Below are positions 1 to 5,933 of a stretch of 9,825 nt of DNA, one piece after another. Below the pieces are notes generated by a model that saw only the letters and a list, made by a program, of their open reading frames with translations, ran no database searches and was not told the origin of the DNA. How positions within the stretch are numbered: the first letter of the stretch is position 1; each line of letters starts with the position of its first letter. The stretch lies in the NCBI GenBank assembly GCA_028877195.1, contig JAPPIL010000092.1:1-9825 (forward strand). Reading direction: 5' to 3'. The position numbers and the translations under genes are program-made. The stretch comes from Pseudomonadota bacterium (GTDB lineage: Bacteria > Bdellovibrionota_B > Oligoflexia > Oligoflexales > JAPPIL01).

Positions 1-60
1 GGAGGGGGGAAAGCCCTCCGCAAGAAAAAAGGAGAGATGTTAGTTATGCAACAAAGCCCC
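1..60 (-). mobile_element. Partial insertion sequence: one terminus only, body lies left of the window
   Basis: Read on the minus strand from position 60, the sequence begins GGGGCTTTGTTGCATAA (60-44). The identical 17 bases start at 9769 on the plus strand. GGCTTTGTTG[A/C]ATAA closely resembles the terminal inverted repeat of IS903-type members of the IS5 family; that family assignment rests on memory of the IS903 end and is inference. The orientation means the element's interior lies at positions below 44 and off the window. No transposase reading frame is visible in the 60 bases present. Positions 1-6 (GGAGGG) can pair with 14-19 (CCCTCC), giving a short GC-rich hairpin about 40 bases inside the terminus. 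The terminus sits roughly 11 bases beyond the ubiD stop codon. Confidence 0.7.
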
Positions 61-71
61 TGCCACGCCTC

Positions 72-1853
72 CTACACAGTTAAGCTGGTTGCATCGCCCA
101 TCTCGACCCTGTGCGAAGAACGTTGGGGAAAGTACTCATGCCAACGTTTTGCCACCTTTGCTTCAGTGTCGGGGTCGCATGCCAATTCAGGTGGGTAGGA
201 GGGTTTCATGCGTGCATCTATCAACAACGGCAACGTATAGCTCGTCTTATGCGCCATGGTTACAAAGTCTGCAGCATGCATGTCGCTAGCGGGGTTGAAA
301 CGCGTAAACACCGTCCAGATGAATGCTCCTGCCGTTTTGAATACTGCTTCCACATCATCTACTAGCACCAGCAGGGGAAACTTTTGCACTGCTTGCAATG
401 CGAGGACTGCTTTGATCGCCTCCGTGCCCTTGCCCTTGCTTTGGAGCACAAGACAGCCTGGGCAGTAGACTCTTGCTGCACTTACACAACTATCAGCAAG
501 GGCGGGAAGCTCCCGTGGCAGAGTGCGCAGCACTTCTCCCACCCCAAGCATGACACCTTTACTGCCGCGGTTCAAACTTTCACCTGTATAGTCAAGAGTA
601 TCCATCGCTGTTTGAGCGAAGATATACAGGTCTTGACGGGGGTTGAAGCGTGCCAACACGTGGGTCAACACCGCAGGGAAATCCCGCAAGTCAATGGTTT
701 TATCAATGCAGAACAAAAATTTAGTCAGGGCAAGCTGTCCTTCGCCTAATATCCGAAAAGCAGTGCTTAAAGCCTCACGTTCATAGCGTTCAGCCAGCAC
801 ACAGGTTGCCAAAGAGTGGTAGCCACATTCGCCGTAACTCCATAAGTCTCGCACATTAGGCATCACCACCGAGATAATCGGCAACAGTAATTTTTGCAGA
901 TAGTCGCCAAGATAAAAGTCCTCTTGCTTTGGTTTGCCGACCACTGTTGCTGGCATTATTGCATCACGACGATGATAGATGGTTTGTGGACGAAAGACGG
1001 GAAAGTCATGGGTCAGGGAGTTGTAGCCATAGTGGTCGCCGAACTCACCTTCAGGACGACGCACCCCTGCGGGCACAACACCGCTCAAGCAAAATTCAAC
1101 CTCGTTAGGCACTTCAATGCTGTTGATTGGATTGGGGCTAGTCGCTAGCTTACGCCCCAGCAGAAACGAGCAAAGCAAGAATTCCGAGACATTCTCTGGC
1201 AAGGGTGCGATAGCAGATAGGATCAGCGCTGGCGCACCACCGAGATAGACGTTAGTGGGCAAGTCGCAGTTCTGCTGTTCAGCAAGGTGTAAATGATACC
1301 CCCCCCCTTTGCCGATTTGGAAATGCATGCCTAACTCATCAGCTTGATAAATTTGCATCCGATAGATGCCCAGATTATCCTTGCCCGCATAGCGAGTGTG
1401 CACGAGCGGCAAAGTCAAGAACGCCCCACCATCAGTATGCCAACTCGTTGTTGCTGGAATTATCTGTGCATCGTTGCTGGTGATAAAGTTGCTCAGTGCA
1501 GGCTTGTTCTTGCGTCCAATGCGCAGGAAGCGTGGCACTAGGTCGCGGTATTGCCACATGTCGCGCCAAGGCATCGGCATCGCGACCATGAATTCAACCA
1601 ACCGCCCGATACTGGCGACGGTATCACGACCAAACGCCAATTCCACCCGCAACTCATTGCCAAACATATTGGTCAGCACGGGGAATTTTTTGCCGCGCAC
1701 ATTGCGAAACAGAAGTGCTGGGCCACGTGCGGCGATGACATTGCGATGAATTTGTGCGATCTCCAGATGCGCATCAACCTCTACATCTATCTCAACCAAC
1801 TGCTTATGTTGGCGTAAGAGCTTGATAAATTCCGTTAAATTGTGTGGTATCAT
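72..1853 (-). CDS. ubiD: Long-form UbiD-family decarboxylase (prenylated-FMN dependent)
   Basis: 593 residues. UbiD enzymes use prenylated FMN, made by UbiX, to decarboxylate aromatic or unsaturated acids; in quinone biosynthesis they remove the ring carboxylate of a polyprenyl-hydroxybenzoate or of a menaquinone precursor. Visible family signatures, in order: TDGGAFLTLP (140-149), NLGIYRMQ (160-167), GMHFQ with a downstream K-G-G-G-Y-H (175-187), YLGGAPA (203-209), a glutamate at 224 in the metal-ligand context, and RPEGEFGDHYGY (266-277), which holds the acidic catalytic centre. A further conserved block is DTLDYTGESLNRGSKG (418-433). E. coli UbiD is about 497 residues; this length matches the roughly 600-residue form known from Helicobacter, Chlamydia and Bacteroidota, often annotated as a menaquinone (futalosine) decarboxylase. 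Which quinone it serves cannot be decided here. The start ATG has only a weak ribosome site. The gene contains an in-frame nine-G tract (1299-1307) and its stop codon is almost at the IS end. Confidence 0.92.
   Translation of the reverse strand: MIPHNLTEFIKLLRQHKQLVEIDVEVDAHLEIAQIHRNVIAARGPALLFRNVRGKKFPVLTNMFGNELRVELAFGRDTVASIGRLVEFMVAMPMPWRDMWQYRDLVPRFLRIGRKNKPALSNFITSNDAQIIPATTSWHTDGGAFLTLPLVHTRYAGKDNLGIYRMQIYQADELGMHFQIGKGGGYHLHLAEQQNCDLPTNVYLGGAPALILSAIAPLPENVSEFLLCSFLLGRKLATSPNPINSIEVPNEVEFCLSGVVPAGVRRPEGEFGDHYGYNSLTHDFPVFRPQTIYHRRDAIMPATVVGKPKQEDFYLGDYLQKLLLPIISVVMPNVRDLWSYGECGYHSLATCVLAERYEREALSTAFRILGEGQLALTKFLFCIDKTIDLRDFPAVLTHVLARFNPRQDLYIFAQTAMDTLDYTGESLNRGSKGVMLGVGEVLRTLPRELPALADSCVSAARVYCPGCLVLQSKGKGTEAIKAVLALQAVQKFPLLVLVDDVEAVFKTAGAFIWTVFTRFNPASDMHAADFVTMAHKTSYTLPLLIDARMKPSYPPELACDPDTEAKVAKRWHEYFPQRSSHRVEMGDATSLTV
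1299..1307 (-). repeat. Nine-G homopolymer inside the ubiD reading frame
   Basis: Nine consecutive C on the plus strand, so nine G in the coding strand, encode exactly three glycine codons (G183-G185) within the conserved K-x-G-x-x-H region. The frame continues intact through conserved UbiD motifs on both sides, so the nine-base form is the ON state. Gain or loss of one base would shift the frame for the remaining two thirds of the protein. Confidence 0.9.
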
Positions 1854-1980
1854 CTCGGTGCTTCGCTTGTATGTCGGTCATCACATCAACAGCTTGTTTT
1901 TCTAAAACAATTGCAGATTATTTTAAATAATTTTTAATTTTTGTAAGATACTTTCCGAGTGAACGTCAGGAGATTGTGTT
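1854..1980. promoter_or_regulatory. Divergent AT-rich intergenic region between ubiD and the cysteine-repeat gene
   Basis: This 127-base gap must hold the promoters for both divergent genes. Positions 1914-1955 are strikingly AT-rich compared with the flanking coding DNA. Within it is an odd-length perfect palindrome, ATTATTT-T-AAATAAT (1917-1931). Hexamers of modest quality exist on both strands (for example TTGCAG at 1911-1916 and TAAGAT at 1944-1949 on plus; AATAAT at 1922-1917 on minus), but none makes a convincing -35/-10 pair. The region is therefore called on position and composition, with the palindrome as a possible operator. Confidence 0.5.
1968..1972 (+). promoter_or_regulatory. 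Shine-Dalgarno site fixing a GTG start
   Basis: AGGAG lies eight bases before the GTG at 1981. The next in-frame ATG codons (2005 and 2017) have no comparable site, so the GTG start is preferred. Confidence 0.7.
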
Positions 1981-2730
1981 GTGAATGTGGATGCAGATAC
2001 GAGAATGGTTGGGAGCATGTCTTTGCGGCATTTAGCGGCGATGGTCTATTTGGCGGTGGTTGGGGCGCTGATTGTCAGTGTGGGCAGCGCTGATGTGGCG
2101 GCGGCTGCTAGTAGCTTGTGTAAAAAATACGAAGGCGCATACATTGCGTATTACGATGGTTTATACCAAGTGCGGGGCTGTAAGCGTTATGACAAAAGTG
2201 CTTCAGCTTATCAGATTACACGTTCGGGGGTTAGTGTTCAGCAGGTCGATGCGGATGTTATCAGGCAGATACCATTGGCGACAAAAAGCGGTAGCAAACC
2301 AGTAAGCAGGGCGGTGGTCTGCAAAAAACTAGAGGGCAAGTATATCAGCGTTGCCTTCAGCAATGTCTACTATGTCAAGGGTTGTCAGCGCCGCGTTTTT
2401 CCCAATTGGGAGACCTACCAAGAGCATCGGCAACGACGTGCGGTAACAGCTGATACTCTAATCACCCCTGTCTCTAGTGCCGAGATGCGCATATTGCCGA
2501 TGGGTGAACCGATGCCCAGCACGGCAATGATTATCCGCAAACAGGTGAGTAAAGCGTCGATGGATCAACGCTGTAAGGAATTAGAAAACAAGTATGTGAG
2601 CTTCTACCGCCACATCTACCAGATAAAAAACTGCAAACGCAATCCCGTCCAATACCGCGACTTCAAACAAACTGGTGCGACGATTACCCGTGAGCTTACC
2701 GCTGAAGAATGGCAGGTGTTTGCTCCTTAG
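1981..2730 (+). CDS. Exported protein with three paired-cysteine repeats, function unknown
   Basis: 249 residues; not a family I recognise. The N-terminus is a Sec-type signal: basic residues up to R16, a hydrophobic core at about 18-35, and an alanine-rich stretch at 38-43, with cleavage likely around A43. The mature part holds three diverged copies of one motif: C-K-[KE]-x-E-x-x-Y-[IV], then 12-13 residues, then Y-x-[VI]-[KR]-x-C-[KQ]-R. The cysteines are C47/C67, C114/C135 and C198/C218, giving Cx19C, Cx20C and Cx19C. Each copy is followed by a linker ending in a conserved-looking acidic/hydrophobic stretch and proline (…VIRQIP at 93-98, …EMRILP at 168-173, …EEWQVFAP at the C-terminus). 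Six cysteines, all in repeat pairs and none elsewhere, suggest three intradomain disulfides in the periplasm or outside the cell; that is inference. Start chosen from the AGGAG site. It converges on yggS with 37 bases between the stop codons and no clear terminator. Confidence 0.85.
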   Translation: MNVDADTRMVGSMSLRHLAAMVYLAVVGALIVSVGSADVAAAASSLCKKYEGAYIAYYDGLYQVRGCKRYDKSASAYQITRSGVSVQQVDADVIRQIPLATKSGSKPVSRAVVCKKLEGKYISVAFSNVYYVKGCQRRVFPNWETYQEHRQRRAVTADTLITPVSSAEMRILPMGEPMPSTAMIIRKQVSKASMDQRCKELENKYVSFYRHIYQIKNCKRNPVQYRDFKQTGATITRELTAEEWQVFAP

Positions 2731-2767
2731 CAATCTCTTTAGCAAGCTCTCGCCTCGCATACAAAAA

Positions 2768-3433
2768 CTACACAAACAAACTGCGACCGATACGCACAGT
2801 GTCCGTCGCAGCCAGCAGTGCCAAACGCAAATCAGCACTCATGCCTAACGACAGTTTGCCGTTGCCGCAGTTTTGTTTGAGGGCCTGTAAGCGTCGATAA
2901 GGCAGTGGCAGCGATGTGCGATAATCAGCATCGCAATACTTGGCAGGTGGAATCGCCATGATACCTTGTAACGCTAGGTGCTGGCATTCCGCCGCGATCC
3001 GAGCGGCAAGATATTCTACTTGTGCGGGTGCAATGCCTTGCTTCTGCGGTTCGGCAGAGATATTAACCGCAAGATAGACTGGGTAAGGCGACTTGCCAAA
3101 ATCAGATGCATAGCGGTCAACGTAACGAGCATGCTTGAAAGAAGCAAGTGTCTGTATCTCGCAACACAAGCGCACGATATGCTTTATCTTGTTCGATTGC
3201 AGCACACCGATAAACACCCAGTCGATCGCAAGATGCGCAAGCTGGTCAGCTTTGGCATGTAGTTCAGACAGAAAATTTTCTCCAAACTCACGCTGCCCTA
3301 AAGCCGCTAACTGCGCAATATCTGCCGCCGCACGCCCCTTGGTTACCGCTAGTAAACGCGGCAACGGACGCTGCAACTCCCGACACAGACTGGCGATACG
3401 AGCTTGAACAACAGCGTAATTTGTTTGGCTCAC
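2768..3433 (-). CDS. yggS: YggS/PROSC-family PLP homeostasis protein
   Basis: 221 residues with a single PLP-binding TIM-barrel domain. Family proteins bind pyridoxal phosphate without known catalysis and buffer cytosolic B6 and linked amino-acid pools. Visible signatures: LLAVTKGR (27-34) with PLP lysine K32, FGENFLSE (50-57), WVFIGVLQSNK (72-82), VNISAEPQKQGI (123-134), GIMAIPP (157-163), LSLGMSADL (194-202) and VRIGRSLF (213-220). Departures from E. coli: the usual WHFIG histidine is V73, the region before VRIG reads ATDT instead of GST, and the protein stops at F-V, missing the usual G-A-R-D-Y-S-K-K-like tail. The start is GTG at 3433-3431 and shares four bases (GTGA) with the batE stop, implying translational coupling. 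It is the last gene of the Bat cluster. The family call is firm; whether PLP binding is normal is open. Confidence 0.9.
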   Translation of the reverse strand: MSQTNYAVVQARIASLCRELQRPLPRLLAVTKGRAAADIAQLAALGQREFGENFLSELHAKADQLAHLAIDWVFIGVLQSNKIKHIVRLCCEIQTLASFKHARYVDRYASDFGKSPYPVYLAVNISAEPQKQGIAPAQVEYLAARIAAECQHLALQGIMAIPPAKYCDADYRTSLPLPYRRLQALKQNCGNGKLSLGMSADLRLALLAATDTVRIGRSLFV

Positions 3434-4191
3434 AAGAAAGAAGCAACACTACTCGCTTCTACCCAGCCCTGCCGACCATCGGACAGCTCTATCTTGAGAT
3501 AGGTGTTGGCATGCTTGATAATCGCAAGTGGTGCACCCGTGTTGAGTTTGAAGAGCACGACACTGTTAGGATTGGCACCAGAACGAACAGCAGTCGCCGC
3601 GTTCTTGATCGCCCCCCACTGCCGAGCGAGGTGTATTTTTGTGTGGTTGAGTATCGCTAATATAATCGCTAATATCACCAGTAATATCCCAAGTTTAAAG
3701 ATAAATATCAGTTGCCGCCGAAACATAAACACCGTTACCAGTATCAAGCCAAGTGCCAACAAAATTAAACTAAAGATGCTGGTCTCTTTCGCACTGATGT
3801 AAGAAGAAATGTAGTTGACGAGATTCAAAAAATTATCCATCACCTCCGCACTCAAGCGGTCAGACAGTTGCCCCTGTAAATAATTGATATTGAAGGCAAC
3901 ATCAGCATCACGAGGAATGTAACGCCGCGCAGCTAGAAAAGCTGCCATCGCCTCGCCTAACCGCTGCATGTGATAGTAGGCAACACCGAGATTGTAGAAG
4001 AGATGCCCATTGATATGCCCGCCGTCAATCAAAGCGAGATAGGTATCCACTGCCTGCTGATAATCACCCGCATCAAAGTAACTGTTAGCTGTCTGCACCC
4101 GATTGCCGATGTCTTCCCTCGTTATCTGTGTCGCTTGTGTCTGTAACGGTAGGGAAAATAACGATAGTATAATAATTACTTTTTTAGTCAT
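3430..4191 (-). CDS. batE: BatE-like TPR membrane protein with SH3-like tail
   Basis: 253 residues. An N-terminal signal or anchor (1-20) is followed by a tetratricopeptide region at about 30-100 (NRVQTANSYFDAGDYQQAVD, then GHLFYNLGVAYYHMQRLGEA, ending in a D-A-D-V-A-F-N-I-N segment). Two hydrophobic helices follow at about 138-156 and 162-181. The C-terminus (about 197-253) has the look of a bacterial SH3 domain, ending in the GRQGWVEASSV pattern. This order (TPR, two membrane helices, SH3-like) is that of BatE in Bacteroides and Leptospira bat operons. The role there is linked to aerotolerance and envelope function; the mechanism is unknown. GGTGA lies four bases before the ATG. The gene sits 74 bases after batD on the same strand and overlaps yggS by four bases. 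Confidence 0.82.
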   Translation of the reverse strand: MTKKVIIILSLFSLPLQTQATQITREDIGNRVQTANSYFDAGDYQQAVDTYLALIDGGHINGHLFYNLGVAYYHMQRLGEAMAAFLAARRYIPRDADVAFNINYLQGQLSDRLSAEVMDNFLNLVNYISSYISAKETSIFSLILLALGLILVTVFMFRRQLIFIFKLGILLVILAIILAILNHTKIHLARQWGAIKNAATAVRSGANPNSVVLFKLNTGAPLAIIKHANTYLKIELSDGRQGWVEASSVASFL

Positions 4192-4265
4192 TTAATCACC
4201 AGCAAACGCATAAGTAACTTCCACATACAGCTGTCTACGACTACACAGATGACTGTTTATTAGCA

Positions 4266-5933
4266 CTAACTCTCTAGCTCTTCGACCAACGCACGTCCAG
4301 CAGTGATTATTTTCGTTGCATTCGCACCATTCTGCGAGGCATACAAGATGAGTTCCAACTGCTGCAAAAACTTATCAAGCTGCTCCTGTAATTTTATCTC
4401 CAATCCATGTGTCTGCAAAGAGGAGTTTATCTCCTGCCTCGTCGCTGACATCCGCACCCCATACTTGCTACACAGGTAGGCACGGATAGCCCGATCCAGA
4501 GCGACTATATCCTTGATTTGGCAGCGTTTGAAATCACGATAAGCATTGATTCGCACCCTGCGTGTAGTGCAGCGCTGATACAAGTATAGCCCCCCACAGA
4601 CAACAAGCAGCAACCCCGCAATTGCCAACAAACGCAAACGCAAGGCTGCCGTCAAACTATGGTTCACCGTCAAACGCTGACCACGGTGAATATCCTTGAT
4701 AGTAGCAACTGCTGGCATGTTATCCTTACGGCCACCGACGACAACTCGTTGTTCGCTCTTGCCAGCACTAACCGCAATTACCCCAAGATCAAGGGTCGCC
4801 GTCTCATGCTTGCCTGTTTCAGGATTAAAGAATGCGAAAGTATGCTCGCCAAGATTTAGCTCCCCCTCATGGTCTGGCAAAATTGCAAACGTGAAGACAG
4901 CCGTGCTTGTAAGCCCAGTATCCCAATTTTTTTGCATCTTAATCTCTGGTTTATCAGGGTAAACTTTGGCATCCGTAAATTCAAAAGTAAGCGGTTGCAT
5001 GCCTTGAAGGTTGCCCTTGCCACTTACCGCAAGCGTCAAGGTCGCCGACTCGCCAACAGTCAACCGCCGCTTGTTGATCGTAGCCTCGATATTGAACTCA
5101 CCGACTACCGCCAAATCAATGCTGTCGGTCGGTGGCGCAGGGAGCGGCAAAACTTGGAGATTAAACTCCTTGCTAATCAAACGTTTGCGCACGAAGTTGG
5201 TGGTGCTAAAAAAATCCCCCCACATATCATCAAAAGGATTGCGATGCCGAGTCGTAGAAGGAATTTGAACCTGTAAACCATAGCGCGGAACATGGGTATC
5301 ATGCGCCTTCAACGGGATAAGAGCGTTCTTTAGCTCAATCACATTGTAGTTGACACCGTTCACCGCCCGGCGATAATGGCGCTCCTTGCCGAGATTGATC
5401 GCGCTAAAATCAATTAGCTGACGATCTTCCAGCTGCACATCACGCACATCAACACGATAATGCAGTCGTATTGTTTCTAGCACCTGTTGCCCGACATACA
5501 CCCTGTCGCTTGCAAACTCTCGTTCAAGGAATACGGCAGGAGTGATCGTGGGTGGTGTGTTCAGCTCTTTCTTAATAGTTATAGTTATCGGCAAGGTATC
5601 GATCTGCTTGCCATCAACGACTAAAGACATACTCGGTATCTGTAACTTGCCGATGCGTTCAGGGGTCAAAATATAACGGTAACTTACCTTGCTTGAAAAT
5701 TCGCCATTGATCCACGCAGTGCTATGCGAGGTCCCTGCTGGCGTTGCTGAAAAGTCATTCAACACAGGCAGCTGGGGTTTAGAATCAGCCTTGCCATCAA
5801 CCTCTACCGTTAAAATAAACTGATCAGCCAGGGTGCCCTCTGTCTTGTCCACAAAAGCCGAAAACGAACCAGCGAGACTAGTCCCTGCGTAAAGCAACAG
5901 CACAACACTTACCAAGCTGAACAAACTTACCAT
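4266..5933 (-). CDS. batD: BatD family exported, membrane-anchored protein
   Basis: 555 residues, normal for BatD. The signal peptide is residues 1-21 (hydrophobic 3-17, cleavage near A21). Next comes a long beta-rich extracytoplasmic part with the BatD opening (FSAFVDKTEGTLADQFILTV) and later blocks VYVGQQVLETIRLHYR (145-160) and RRLTVGESATLTLAVSGKGNL (289-309). One transmembrane helix follows at about 430-453 and a cytoplasmic tail of about 100 residues. BatD proteins partner the BatA/BatB von Willebrand A proteins; proposed roles are aerotolerance and envelope stress, with no enzymatic motif. The start ATG overlaps the batB/C stop by seven bases (ATGGTAA), with AGAGG 12 bases upstream inside batB/C, so translation is probably coupled. 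Confidence 0.92.
   Translation of the reverse strand: MVSLFSLVSVVLLLYAGTSLAGSFSAFVDKTEGTLADQFILTVEVDGKADSKPQLPVLNDFSATPAGTSHSTAWINGEFSSKVSYRYILTPERIGKLQIPSMSLVVDGKQIDTLPITITIKKELNTPPTITPAVFLEREFASDRVYVGQQVLETIRLHYRVDVRDVQLEDRQLIDFSAINLGKERHYRRAVNGVNYNVIELKNALIPLKAHDTHVPRYGLQVQIPSTTRHRNPFDDMWGDFFSTTNFVRKRLISKEFNLQVLPLPAPPTDSIDLAVVGEFNIEATINKRRLTVGESATLTLAVSGKGNLQGMQPLTFEFTDAKVYPDKPEIKMQKNWDTGLTSTAVFTFAILPDHEGELNLGEHTFAFFNPETGKHETATLDLGVIAVSAGKSEQRVVVGGRKDNMPAVATIKDIHRGQRLTVNHSLTAALRLRLLAIAGLLLVVCGGLYLYQRCTTRRVRINAYRDFKRCQIKDIVALDRAIRAYLCSKYGVRMSATRQEINSSLQTHGLEIKLQEQLDKFLQQLELILYASQNGANATKIITAGRALVEELES

Noticed and set aside
1..24. Rho-independent terminator in the left IS end
   Set aside because: GGAGGG/CCCTCC pairs, but on the plus strand it is followed by an A-rich stretch, and on the minus strand the T tract precedes the stem instead of following it.
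384..749. 121-codon open frame on the plus strand opposite ubiD
   Set aside because: It is antisense to conserved UbiD motifs, has no ribosome site or recognisable domain, and its composition is that of a shadow frame.
2731..2767. Terminator between the convergent cysteine-repeat gene and yggS
   Set aside because: No stable stem followed by a T tract on either strand in these 37 bases.
4192..4265. Small RNA or terminator in the batD-batE gap
   Set aside because: Short matching words such as ACAGCTGT are present, but no coherent stem-loop with a T tract; it looks like an ordinary intra-operon spacer.
4869..5276. 135-codon plus-strand frame opposite batD
   Set aside because: No ribosome site, no domain, and it lies wholly antisense to conserved BatD segments.
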